Shown here in pieces: positions 46,496-54,552 of a stretch of 60,602 bases of DNA. This DNA is from Candidatus Gastranaerophilales bacterium. GTDB lineage: Bacteria > Cyanobacteriota > Vampirovibrionia > Gastranaerophilales > Gastranaerophilaceae. The position numbers and the translations under genes were made by a program. Under the pieces are notes generated by a model, which was not told the origin of the DNA, did not search any database, and saw nothing but the letters and a program-made list of their open reading frames with translations. Where the stretch lies: NCBI GenBank assembly GCA_947631645.1, contig CANRMD010000008.1, positions 1 through 60,602 on the forward strand. The letters are read 5' to 3'. The first letter of the stretch is position 1. Each line of letters begins with the position of its first letter.

Positions 46496-47689
46496 CTACT
46501 TTTTTTCCAGCTTCGAATATTCAAATTTAAAATTAAACTTAATTTTCATAAATAATACTACATAAATTCTATCATTTTCATACCAAACATCATACAAGTT
46601 TGCACGTTTTTTTATTCTGAATTTTAAGCTCCAAAATTTAAAATAATATATATTTTCTTCCGTATACAAAACTTGCATTACTTTATACATAAATCTTATA
46701 ACGAATTTACGCCAATAAAAACTGAGAATGCTTGTTTTATGTTTTATTGCACATATACTTTTATAGGTTATGGGGTATTTTTCATTGATTAGAGCAAAAT
46801 CAAAAATATTTTCATCTAAAAGAAGTGAGTCTTTTTTAAATTTTTTGGAAAATTTGTTTTTTAATTTTAATCCGATAAGTTCATATCTGTAAATAATATC
46901 ATCGGCTTTTCGTCTGAAAAATTCATTTTTAACATCTTCAAATATTGGTGTTTGTTTAAGACTTTTTAGCATAAGGTTTACAACATCAATAATATCCAGA
47001 AATTGTATACCGCCTTTTTGAATAATAGAGCCTGTTCTGTTTATTCTGTAATAGTAGAGAAAATCTCTTATGATGGAAACTCTTTGAGTTTTAAAGAAAA
47101 TAGAAAAGAAAAAAGGCCCGTCTTCCCAGATTAATCCATCAGGAAATCTTGCATTGCATTCATCAATCAGACTTTTTCTGTATAGCTTATTCCAAGCCAT
47201 AACGCATACATCCATTATAAATGGTTTAGTATCAAGATAAGAAAAGGCTCTATTGTCAAAGGTTTCATCAAAATATCCCAAATTAAAATATTTATCATTA
47301 TCTTTTGTTTCTTTTGTCGTTTCATCATATTGATGAACCGCACAGATTGAAATATCTGAATTTAAGTCTGTTATGTTTTTATACAGTTTTTCAAGCATTG
47401 TAATATCAACCCAATCATCTGAGTCAATAAAACTGATAAATTTGCCCGAAGCTTCTTTTAATCCTACATTTCGGGCAGATGATAATCCCCCGTTTTCTTT
47501 ATCTATAATTTTTATTCTTTGGTCTTTTTGTTTATATTCTTCAAGAATTGCTCTTGATGAGTCTGTTGACCCGTCGTTTACGCATATTATTTCTATATCT
47601 TTAAATGTTTGATTTATTATTGAGTCTATGCATTGTTTTAAATAATTTTCAACATTATAAACAGGAACTATAACGGAGATTTCGCTCAT
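46496..47689 (-). CDS. GT2 glycosyltransferase, paralogue of 45284
   Basis: The 397-residue protein carries ISVIVPVYNVENYL, VNDGSTDSS, GGLSSARNVG and FIDSDDW, so it should be an active GT-A enzyme. Segments such as MDVCVMAWNKLYRKSL and FFKTQRVSIIRDFLYYYRIN are nearly the same as in the downstream paralogue. It ends with the basic IKKRANLYDVWYENDRIYV block. The distance to neighbours is 3 bases or less. The pair may add the same sugar at two positions or act on different acceptors. Confidence 0.92.
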   Translation of the reverse strand: MSEISVIVPVYNVENYLKQCIDSIINQTFKDIEIICVNDGSTDSSRAILEEYKQKDQRIKIIDKENGGLSSARNVGLKEASGKFISFIDSDDWVDITMLEKLYKNITDLNSDISICAVHQYDETTKETKDNDKYFNLGYFDETFDNRAFSYLDTKPFIMDVCVMAWNKLYRKSLIDECNARFPDGLIWEDGPFFFSIFFKTQRVSIIRDFLYYYRINRTGSIIQKGGIQFLDIIDVVNLMLKSLKQTPIFEDVKNEFFRRKADDIIYRYELIGLKLKNKFSKKFKKDSLLLDENIFDFALINEKYPITYKSICAIKHKTSILSFYWRKFVIRFMYKVMQVLYTEENIYYFKFWSLKFRIKKRANLYDVWYENDRIYVVLFMKIKFNFKFEYSKLEKK

Positions 47690-47690
47690 T

Positions 47691-49322
47691 TTATTTCTCC
47701 GATTTTTTTTGATGTTTTTCTATGAATTTTTTTAGGGGCGATTTCATCTCTTCTCTAAGTTTATCTTGCATTTCAATCATTTTTTTGTTAAAAATTTCTA
47801 TTTCTTCTTGATGCTTTTGTTCTTGAAGTTTAAATCTTTCTTCATATTCTTCTTTAAGTTTATTTATTTCTGAAATTGTGTTTTGTTTTTCGGTATCTAT
47901 TTTTAATTTAAGTGAATTTATATCTTTTTTATAAATATTGTCGTTTTGTAAAATTATATTTTTTATATCTTCTGTTTTATTATTGAGAAATTGTTTGTAT
48001 TCTTCTTTTGATTTTATTATTTCTTCTTTATTTTTTTCATTATCAATATTGATTTTGTTGGATAGGTTTGTTATTTGTTCCGTTACTTTAAATTGTTCTT
48101 TATTAAGTTCAATAAAATTATCTTTTTGAACGTAAGATAAATCTTTTATATCATTGTACAAGTGTTCTGATATTTCTTTTATATTATTATTTAAAGAACA
48201 ATTTGTCTTATTAACTAAATCTTCGGTATAATCGTAGTTCTTTTGTAAATCTTCATAAATTGCATTAAAACGCTTATCTGTTTCTTCATTATGGATTATT
48301 TTGGATAATAAACGGTTTTCTACTTCGTGTATATTCAAATATTCATTAAATACTTTTTTACTAAATTCTTCAAAAGAATTGTTCATTACAAGAATATAAC
48401 CCTGAAAATGATATACTGTCTTCCAATAATCATTATTAATATCCGAAATTTCAAGATTTTTAAATACTTTTTTCATCAGAAAGAAAAATTCCCGATGCAG
48501 ATTTTCTTTCATAAGTGAATATCTGTGAAATAAATCGTTTATAATCCAACCTTGAATTTGCATATTTAAATCATTTAAAAAAGGAAAAGATTTAATTTTT
48601 TCGTAAGTTAAAGAAACCATAGGTGGTCTATCTAATATTTTATTGTTAAACTGTTGCATTGTGGAGTTTTTACGATTTATTCTGTAGCAGTATAAATTTT
48701 TCCATACAATATTGATTCTTTTGGCTTTTAAGTATGTTCCGAAGAAAAACGGTAAATCTTCATAAATAAATCCTTCCGGAAACATTTCTCCGGTTGATAA
48801 TAAAAATTCTTTTTTATAAATTTTATTCCAAAGTGCAACATTTATATCAAGAATATTTGTTTTGGTGTCTTCTGCAGAAAATACTCCGTCTTTAAAACTG
48901 CCTAAAGGTGCTAAAGAGTAATAATCAGAAGTTATATATTTATTGTTTAAATCGTCATACTCTCTTGCCTGGCACATAGTAATATCTGTGTTGTTTTCTT
49001 TTGCACTGTTATATAAAAGTTCAAACATATCAGGTTCAATAAAATCATCAGAGTCAACAAAACCTATATACTCGCCTTGTGCGGTTTCTATGCCTCTATT
49101 ACGTGCAAAGCCTTGTCCTTTTTGTGTATCAATATCAATAATTTTTATTCTGCCATCATTATTTGCATAATTTTGAACGATTTCTCTTGATTTATCTTTT
49201 GATGCATCGTTTATTAGTATTATTTCAATATCATTTAATGTTTGATTTATTACACTTTTCAAACATTCTTCCATATAATTTTCTACATTATTAAAAGGTA
49301 TGATTATTGATATTTTTGGCAT
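47691..49322 (-). CDS. GT2 glycosyltransferase with C-terminal coiled coil and IYxxLxKNY module
   Basis: Residues 1-110 are GT-A with ISIIIPFNNVENYM, INDASKDKS and FVDSDDF; the GT-associated region runs to about 330 with NVALWNKIYKKEFL and CYRINRKNST. After that come AIYEDLQKNYDYTEDL (about 353-368), a relative of the repeat in the GT8 gene, and a long charged coiled coil to residue 543. There is no membrane helix. It starts 1 base after the upstream stop. The shared module suggests that its product binds the same partner as the next two genes' products. Confidence 0.9.
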   Translation of the reverse strand: MPKISIIIPFNNVENYMEECLKSVINQTLNDIEIILINDASKDKSREIVQNYANNDGRIKIIDIDTQKGQGFARNRGIETAQGEYIGFVDSDDFIEPDMFELLYNSAKENNTDITMCQAREYDDLNNKYITSDYYSLAPLGSFKDGVFSAEDTKTNILDINVALWNKIYKKEFLLSTGEMFPEGFIYEDLPFFFGTYLKAKRINIVWKNLYCYRINRKNSTMQQFNNKILDRPPMVSLTYEKIKSFPFLNDLNMQIQGWIINDLFHRYSLMKENLHREFFFLMKKVFKNLEISDINNDYWKTVYHFQGYILVMNNSFEEFSKKVFNEYLNIHEVENRLLSKIIHNEETDKRFNAIYEDLQKNYDYTEDLVNKTNCSLNNNIKEISEHLYNDIKDLSYVQKDNFIELNKEQFKVTEQITNLSNKINIDNEKNKEEIIKSKEEYKQFLNNKTEDIKNIILQNDNIYKKDINSLKLKIDTEKQNTISEINKLKEEYEERFKLQEQKHQEEIEIFNKKMIEMQDKLREEMKSPLKKFIEKHQKKSEK

Positions 49323-49323
49323 T

Positions 49324-50451
49324 CTATTTATCCTGAATTCTTATAAGTTTTTCATTTAACTCTTTATACATTTTTGTTAACTCTTCATAAAATAATGATG
49401 AAGTTTTGTTTATTTGTGAATACATTTTTTCCATATTGTCAGAAATAGTTTTTTCTATACTGATATTATCAACAGCATTTTTAAAACAATTTAAATCTGA
49501 TGGGTTTAAGGCTTTCAATTTTAAATCAGTTTCGTCAAACTTCATATCCATAAGTCTTTTTAGATTTACGTATCTTGTTATTATCTCTTTTTCAAGCTCG
49601 TTTATTTTGTTTGCTGCTGTTTGTATCGATGTCGTTTGATTATTATTTATTTCGTTAATTTTATCCGATATAAGATGTTCCGTGTATTCATAATTTTTTG
49701 TTATTTCTTCATATATTTTGTTTATTTCCGTTCCTTTTTTATTTATTTCGGAACCTATAAATTCATATATTTTTGAAATGTCTTCATATATTTTTTTTGT
49801 TTTATTTTCAATATCCTGATAAAGATTTTTTATATTTTCATCTATAATTTGTTTATATTCATAATCTTTTTGATAGAATAATTTTTCTAACTGATTGAAT
49901 CTTTGTAATATTTCATAATTTGAATTATTTATAGTTTCTATGTTTGATTTTGAAAAATTATTATATTGATTTTGAAAAGCTTCTTTGCAAGTATTTATTT
50001 CTTTTAAAGACTCTTCGAGTGCAAATTTTACTTTATCTTCAATTAATTGAGAAATTTCTATATCATTTTCAAGAAAAGAGCGTCTGTATAAGTGATTGGA
50101 TTTTATTTGAGTTTGAGCTTTCGAGTTTGTATATAAATATAAATTTTTAATATAATCAGGATTTAAAACTTCAGGATTGTCGATTACACAAACAAATTCC
50201 CCTGAGGCAGTTCCAAGACCTATCTTTTTTGCCGTTTCAATGTCGTTATTTATCGGCAAGCTTATTAATTTTATACGTTCATCTTTTAAAGCATTTTCTT
50301 TAACGACTTCTTCCGAGTTATCGGAAGCACCGTTATTAATACATATTATTTCGATATCAGAAAATGTTTGATTTATTGCACTTGTTACGCATTCCGGCAA
50401 ATTCTCTTTGTTGTTATATATTATTATTAAAGATATTTTTGGATTATTCAT
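49324..50451 (-). CDS. Degenerate GT2 domain fused to coiled coil
   Basis: The N-terminal 105 residues align with GT2 (ISLIIIYNNKENLPECV and SAINQTFSDIEIICIN), but the nucleotide-binding acidic motif is INNGASDNS instead of INDGSTDDS and the metal-binding DxD is VIDNPEVLNPD instead of FVDSDDW. The rest of the GT-associated domain is nearly gone, and a short RRSFLENDIEIS block leads straight into a coiled coil (about 130-375) with IYEEITKNYEYTEHL. The open reading frame is intact, so it is kept as a gene and not called a pseudogene. A non-catalytic scaffold or regulator is likely (inference). Confidence 0.82.
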   Translation of the reverse strand: MNNPKISLIIIYNNKENLPECVTSAINQTFSDIEIICINNGASDNSEEVVKENALKDERIKLISLPINNDIETAKKIGLGTASGEFVCVIDNPEVLNPDYIKNLYLYTNSKAQTQIKSNHLYRRSFLENDIEISQLIEDKVKFALEESLKEINTCKEAFQNQYNNFSKSNIETINNSNYEILQRFNQLEKLFYQKDYEYKQIIDENIKNLYQDIENKTKKIYEDISKIYEFIGSEINKKGTEINKIYEEITKNYEYTEHLISDKINEINNNQTTSIQTAANKINELEKEIITRYVNLKRLMDMKFDETDLKLKALNPSDLNCFKNAVDNISIEKTISDNMEKMYSQINKTSSLFYEELTKMYKELNEKLIRIQDK

Positions 50452-50454
50452 AAT

Positions 50455-52740
50455 TTATCTCTTTAGTTTCTTCATTAATTTTATAAATATGTTCTGTTTA
50501 CTTTCTTTAATTGTGTTCTCTATTAATTTTATTTGGTTTTCCATATTTATAAGTTTTTTTTCGTATTTTATTCTTTGGTAATTAATTTTTTCATCATATT
50601 CTGTTTTGAGCTTATTTATTTCTTCATTGTGATTAAATTCAATTAACTGTATTTTTTCATTAAATTCTGTTTGCAATGTATTTATTACATTTTGTTCAAT
50701 TTTGTCTTCAAGTTTGGTTTTTATTTTGTTAATTTCATAATTGGCATTTTCATCTGCTTTATAAAGGTCATTTAATTTATAGTTTATGTTTGCTTCTAAA
50801 ATATTCCCCGTGCTTTTTATTTCGTTGAATAAGTCTGAATTTTGATTATTTATGTATGCGTATGCTTCAGAAAATTTTAGTACGGTTTCTTTTCTTAAAT
50901 TATCAGTACTTTCTTTTAATTTCCATTCCGTAATGTCATTTGTAGTTTTAATCTCTTTCAAAAAATTGTTTTCAAGAGTATCTGCAGTTTCTTTAAGTTT
51001 TTGCGAAAAGTTGCTTTCTATATTATCTGAAGTTTCTTTTATGCTCTGATTTAAATTATTATATACTTCATCAATTTTTTGCTCTTGTTCGGCTTTTAAG
51101 TTTTGAGCAAGTTCATTGGTATAATTATAGTTTTTTGTAATTTCTTCATATATTTTAGAGATTTTTTCATCGGTATTTTGAATTGTGATATTATTTTGTT
51201 TTGTGATTTCTTCTTTGGTGAAATCGTAGTTTTTACCTATTTCATCATAGATGGCATTGATTTTTCTGTCAGATTCCTGATTATTTTCAGTAATAATATT
51301 ATTAAGCTTGTTGTCTGTTTCGAGGTTAAGAGAATAGACTTCTGTTTTTAAGTTTTGAGCAAGTTCATTGGTATAATTATAGTTTTTTGTAATTTCTTCA
51401 TATATTTTAGAGATTTTTTCATCGGTATTTTGAATTGTGATATTATTTTGTTTTGTGATTTCTTCTTTGGTGAAATCGTAGTTTTTACCTATTTCATCAT
51501 AGATGGCATTGATTTTTCTGTCAGATTCCTGATTATTTTCAGTAATAATATTATTAAGCTTGTTGTCTGTTTCGAGGTTAAGAGAATAGACTTCTGTTTT
51601 TAAGTTTTGAGCAAGTTCATTGGTATAATTATAGTTTTTTGTAATTTCTTCATATATTTTAGAAATTTTTTCATCGGTATTTTGAGTTGTGATATTATTT
51701 TGTTTTGTGATTTCTTCTTTAGTGAAATCGTAGTTTTTGCCTATTTCATCATAGATGGCATTGATTTTTCTGTCAGTATCGGCATTAATGTTTTTTATAT
51801 TATCTTTTGTATACTGATAATAATCATTAATAACCTTATAAGCTTTTTGTATGTCTTCATCGGTAGAATTAACTAGTATATTAGTAACACTTCCGCCAAT
51901 GCCGTTTTTAAGATATTTCCCGCTTGATATTTGTTTATATTGAGCAATCTTGTTCTTCCACGCACTAAAGGATAAATAGTAATAATATAAATCATAAACA
52001 CTGTGTTCAAACGGGATAAGCCATGGTTTAAATCTGCCTGCAAGATGTATTATATTAATTTGGGATAGCTTGGTATTATCTACTTTTTCATATTGAAAAT
52101 ATTGAAAATTCCAAGTATTATCAAGTTCTTTAATCTTTCCTGATAATACAACGTTGAATATATCTTGATCTTGCCAAAGAATTTTATCTTTATTATTTAG
52201 AGCATAATCAAAAAGAAGATTTTCAATGTTATTTTTACGCCAAAAATCAAGATTAATAAGCATTAAACCGGCATTAAAATATTTTTTTATATTTAATCTT
52301 AAAGCTTCTTTTTTTGACTCGGCATCAGGAACCATTGCCGCTGCATATTTTGAAATATCAATGTTATAAAGCTCTTTTAAAGAAGTTCTTACTATAATAT
52401 CACAATCAAGATAGAGTACTTTATCAAGTTTATTGAGGTATGTAGCAAGTTTAAATCTGTAATAAGTCGGTATTGTAACGTGATATTCTTTATTGTTTTC
52501 TTGCAATAAAGGACAATTTTTAAAATCATTATTATTAACTTTAATGTATTCAATATTAAAATTTTTAACATTTCTTAATAATTCTAATTTGTTTTTATCT
52601 TCTTTAGTAAGACCGCCATCAAGAATATAAAAGTTAACGTTATCATCAATATCGGCATTTTTAAGTATAGAAGCTATTGAAACCGCGGTTTGTTCTGTAT
52701 ATTTATTGTCTAAACTATAACAAATATTGTATTCAAACAT
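50455..52740 (-). CDS. GT8 glycosyltransferase with long repeat-containing coiled coil
   Basis: Residues 1-275 form a GT8 domain: YNICYSLDNKYTEQTAVSI, the metal-binding LDCD (111-114), FNAGLMLINLDFW, LWQDQDIFNVV and the HLAGRFKPW that binds the phosphate, as in LPS glucosyl/galactosyltransferases. Residues about 322-548 are tandem 84-residue repeats, each with two IYxEIxKNYxxT modules (IYDEIGKNYDFT and IYEEITKNYNYT), followed by more coiled coil to 761. It is the first gene of the seven-gene operon, with GGGATAAT upstream. Length polymorphism through the repeat is likely. Confidence 0.93.
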   Translation of the reverse strand: MFEYNICYSLDNKYTEQTAVSIASILKNADIDDNVNFYILDGGLTKEDKNKLELLRNVKNFNIEYIKVNNNDFKNCPLLQENNKEYHVTIPTYYRFKLATYLNKLDKVLYLDCDIIVRTSLKELYNIDISKYAAAMVPDAESKKEALRLNIKKYFNAGLMLINLDFWRKNNIENLLFDYALNNKDKILWQDQDIFNVVLSGKIKELDNTWNFQYFQYEKVDNTKLSQINIIHLAGRFKPWLIPFEHSVYDLYYYYLSFSAWKNKIAQYKQISSGKYLKNGIGGSVTNILVNSTDEDIQKAYKVINDYYQYTKDNIKNINADTDRKINAIYDEIGKNYDFTKEEITKQNNITTQNTDEKISKIYEEITKNYNYTNELAQNLKTEVYSLNLETDNKLNNIITENNQESDRKINAIYDEIGKNYDFTKEEITKQNNITIQNTDEKISKIYEEITKNYNYTNELAQNLKTEVYSLNLETDNKLNNIITENNQESDRKINAIYDEIGKNYDFTKEEITKQNNITIQNTDEKISKIYEEITKNYNYTNELAQNLKAEQEQKIDEVYNNLNQSIKETSDNIESNFSQKLKETADTLENNFLKEIKTTNDITEWKLKESTDNLRKETVLKFSEAYAYINNQNSDLFNEIKSTGNILEANINYKLNDLYKADENANYEINKIKTKLEDKIEQNVINTLQTEFNEKIQLIEFNHNEEINKLKTEYDEKINYQRIKYEKKLINMENQIKLIENTIKESKQNIFIKLMKKLKR
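51097..51776. repeat. Tandem 252-bp repeat within the GT8 gene, 2.7 copies
   Basis: Copy A is 51097-51348, copy B 51349-51600, partial copy C 51601-51776. A and B read as identical over all 252 bases; C differs from them at four positions in its 176 bases. The unit is a whole number of codons (84), so copy changes keep the reading frame. Identity at silent positions points to very recent duplication or gene conversion. Confidence 0.97.
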
Positions 52741-52867
52741 TCAAATTATCCCAATTATCCCATTTGATTGTACAATAATTAAAGAAAAAAAAATATATTT
52801 CTTATAAAATAATTAAAGTATTTTAAAAAAATGCCGAACATGAAGTTGTAAAAAAGAGATAGTAATA

Positions 52868-53182
52868 ATGGAAATACTCGAGGATATTGATTTAAAAAAA
52901 GTAGGACTTGAATTAATGTTCTTGACGCCCGAAAAATGTACAAGAGAGGGTGGAATTTCCGCTGTTGAACTTTCAAAATCACTTGATATGCCTCTTGATA
53001 CCGTTAAAAAGAAACTAAAAATATTGCTTGAAAAAGAAATAATAAGAGTTTACGGTATTAATCCAAAACTTTGGAAATTTGATGAATATAAATTCCAAAA
53101 AATGGATGAAGAAGATGATGTATACAGGCTTCTTTGTAATTTTGACGATGTGGATTTTGACAGATATTTTTCCTATAATTAG
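52868..53182 (+). CDS. Small winged-helix-like protein, 104 aa
   Basis: Residues about 8-75 fit a winged helix-turn-helix: GGISAVELSKSLDMPLDTV and KKKLKILLEKEIIRVYG are the HTH and wing strand, as in small MarR/ArsR-like or replication-type regulators. The tail is acidic (DEEDDVYRLLCNFDDVDFDRY). There is no sensor domain. It is divergent from the glycosyltransferase operon (spacer 127 bases, which includes the palindrome ATTGTACAAT at 52767), so it may regulate that operon, which is inference from position. Confidence 0.75.
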   Translation: MEILEDIDLKKVGLELMFLTPEKCTREGGISAVELSKSLDMPLDTVKKKLKILLEKEIIRVYGINPKLWKFDEYKFQKMDEEDDVYRLLCNFDDVDFDRYFSYN

Positions 53183-53240
53183 GATTTTATAAGAAATATT
53201 TTGAATATGTAATTCTATATTTTTTTGATAAAAATAAATA

Positions 53241-53400
53241 AAAAATAAAATCTTCAACCGGATACTACGTTTCTAATTTTCAGGCTGCGACTCAAGCTGC
53301 GGAACTCCTCCCTGCGGTCGTCAAACAGTCCTCGCTTTGATGTTGTCTTGCTTGAAAATTTACGAAACTTCGTATATGGTTTCAGATTTCATTTTTTTTA
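53241..53400. repeat. Imperfect palindrome 1, GC-rich centre
   Basis: The arms, about 45 bases each (left 53241-53286, right 53350-53400), match when reverse-complemented in blocks: AAAAAAT, AAATCT, AACC, ATAC, GTTTC, AATTTTCA, GC. The centre (53287-53349) is much richer in G and C than the window and contains, on the minus strand, CTGTTTGACGACCGC. Confidence 0.65.
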
Positions 53401-53413
53401 TTTATTTAAAAAA

Positions 53414-53587
53414 GAGCTAATAATATAAAAATTAAAGTCCCTTGCGTAGTATAGTACAACTTCTTTGCGAAGAAACAGCAAAGACCCGTCTGTTTGAGCT
53501 GACATTGTCAGCGAGTTACGGGGCTTATGCTGAGCTTAGAAGTTATCTATACGAAGCATCAGGACGCAATTTTTATATTATTGGCTC
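53414..53587. repeat. Palindrome 2 with 20-bp near-perfect ends
   Basis: The outer 20 bases at 53414-53433 and 53568-53587 are complementary with one mismatch. Further in, TGCnnnGTATAGnnnAACTTCT pairs with its counterpart, TTCTTTGCGAAGAA (53461) and GCTGACATTGTCAGC (53498-53512) form inner hairpins and CCCGT/ACGGG closes the latter. The whole could fold as one structured RNA. Confidence 0.7.
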
Positions 53588-53631
53588 TATATTTTATTAA
53601 AAAATTTATTCAAAATATTTCTTATGGAAAA

Positions 53632-53661
53632 TTGATTATAAAATTTTGTTTTTGATAAAAT
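53632..53661 (+). promoter_or_regulatory. panD promoter
   Basis: TTGATT (53632-53637), 18 bases, then TAAAAT (53656-53661) preceded by TGA, an extended -10 box TGnTAnAAT. The box ends 9 bases before the panD ATG, so the leader is at most a few bases. Confidence 0.6.
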
Positions 53662-53670
53662 AAAGTTACT

Positions 53671-54018
53671 ATGTTATTAGAATTTTTATACGCAAAAATC
53701 CATAGAGCTACTGTTACCGATGCAAATCTTAATTATGTCGGTTCGATTACCATAGATGAAAATATTATGGAAAAAGCTAATATGTCTGTCGGACAAAAAG
53801 TTGATATATTAAATATAAATAACGGCGAAAGATTTCAAACATATATTATTGCAGGTAAGCGAGGGAATAAAGATTTTTGTTTAAATGGTGCTGCTGCAAG
53901 AAAAGCTCAAATCGGTGATAAAATTATTATTTGTTCTTACGCACAAATGACTTTGGATGAAGCTAAAACCTTTAAACCTGCTATTGTTCAATTAAATGAT
54001 AATAATGAAATAGTTTAA
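53671..54018 (+). CDS. panD: Aspartate 1-decarboxylase PanD
   Basis: PanD makes beta-alanine from aspartate for pantothenate and CoA. The proenzyme cleaves itself between Gly24 and Ser25 (YVGSIT) to give the pyruvoyl cofactor, and this motif is at exactly that position here. Other signatures are [35 protein letters not shown] and SYAQM. Length 115 is normal. No panB or panC is adjacent. The gene has an extended -10 promoter very close to its ATG and no Shine-Dalgarno. The end overlaps the convergent gene by 4 bases. Confidence 0.97.
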   Translation: MLLEFLYAKIHRATVTDANLNYVGSITIDENIMEKANMSVGQKVDILNINNGERFQTYIIAGKRGNKDFCLNGAAARKAQIGDKIIICSYAQMTLDEAKTFKPAIVQLNDNNEIV

Positions 54019-54479
54019 TTTTTATCTAAAAATCTTTGTACTTTTGTATTCATAGATTCTTCTTTGATTTTCCAATTTCCGTTATTATCTTTTCCTATAA
54101 TAAAATGTGCGGGAATTTTATAATCACTCGTTGAGGGCATTCGCAATGCGGCAACTTTATAATCTTTTCCAAAACGTGTTATCTTCACATTAAAGTAGTG
54201 ATTTTTGTATTTCCTTAGCTTCATTAACTTTGTTGATTTTTTTGCTTCGCTTTTATAACGTTCAATCGGAATATTAACAGACTCTTTTGTACCGTCAGGT
54301 TTTTCTACAACCCTGATTATCTTTGCGTTATCGCTGTAGTATTTAAAATAATCACTGCTGTAACTGTTTGCAGCGTCTATATATTCATTAAAAAAGCATT
54401 GCACGTCTTGTATCTCGTCTGCAAAACATTGCAAATTAATACATATTCCTAAAATCAGCAGAACAAAAAATTTTCTCAT
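54015..54479 (-). CDS. Secreted NTF2-like protein
   Basis: A signal peptide is clear: [20 protein letters not shown] then DE. I start at the ATG at 54479 because GGGAGA sits just upstream; the TTG at 54491 would add four residues and is unlikely. The mature part (about 135 residues) has the pattern of the NTF2-like fold used by small exported proteins ([17 protein letters not shown], later HFNVKI-type strands, [10 protein letters not shown] at the end). Exported to the periplasm or outside. Ligand unknown. Confidence 0.78.
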   Translation of the reverse strand: MRKFFVLLILGICINLQCFADEIQDVQCFFNEYIDAANSYSSDYFKYYSDNAKIIRVVEKPDGTKESVNIPIERYKSEAKKSTKLMKLRKYKNHYFNVKITRFGKDYKVAALRMPSTSDYKIPAHFIIGKDNNGNWKIKEESMNTKVQRFLDKN

Positions 54480-54489
54480 AATTTCTCCC

Positions 54490-54532
54490 AAAAAAATATC
54501 AGTAATCTAACAAACTGGTTAAATTACTGACA
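54490..54532 (-). terminator. Rho-independent terminator of the rpoB-rpoC1-rpoC2 operon
   Basis: On the minus strand, TCAGTAAT / ATTACTGA form the stem around a loop of about 14 bases, followed by a run of T. It lies between the rpoC2 stop (54553) and the next gene start (54479). Confidence 0.75.
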
Positions 54533-54552
54533 TTTTTTATGAAACTATGAAG

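Larger units (their letters stand above)
53189..53625. repeat. 437-bp non-coding block bounded by an 18-bp perfect inverted repeat
   Basis: ATAAGAAATATTTTGAAT at 53189-53206 is exactly complementary to the 18 bases at 53608-53625. Inside lie two further long palindromes (53241-53400 and 53414-53587). No ORF of note and no tRNA is seen. This accounts for almost all of the 488-base gap between the winged-helix gene and panD. A MITE-like or other non-autonomous element is the best reading; no target duplication could be proven. Confidence 0.7.

Noticed and set aside
49324-50451. Pseudogene call for the degenerate GT2
   Set aside because: The frame is open over 375 codons, has operon spacing and keeps the shared coiled-coil module.
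51097-51776. CRISPR-like array
   Set aside because: The unit is 252 bp, contiguous, in frame within a protein, without spacers and without cas genes.
51103-51876. Three similar plus-strand open frames (82, 82, 89 codons) opposite the GT8 gene
   Set aside because: They are the antisense shadow of the 252-bp repeats; the minus-strand frame is long, open and has GT8 motifs, and the shadows have hydrophobic, biased composition with no ribosome binding sites.
42299-52740. Phage or integrative element
   Set aside because: No integrase, structural genes, att-like repeats or tRNA next to the cluster, and base composition is like the rest of the window.
53440-53575. A tRNA or rRNA fragment in the GC-richer gap
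   Set aside because: No acceptor stem with T-loop GTTCnAn and anticodon arm at proper spacing; the folding is one long palindrome.
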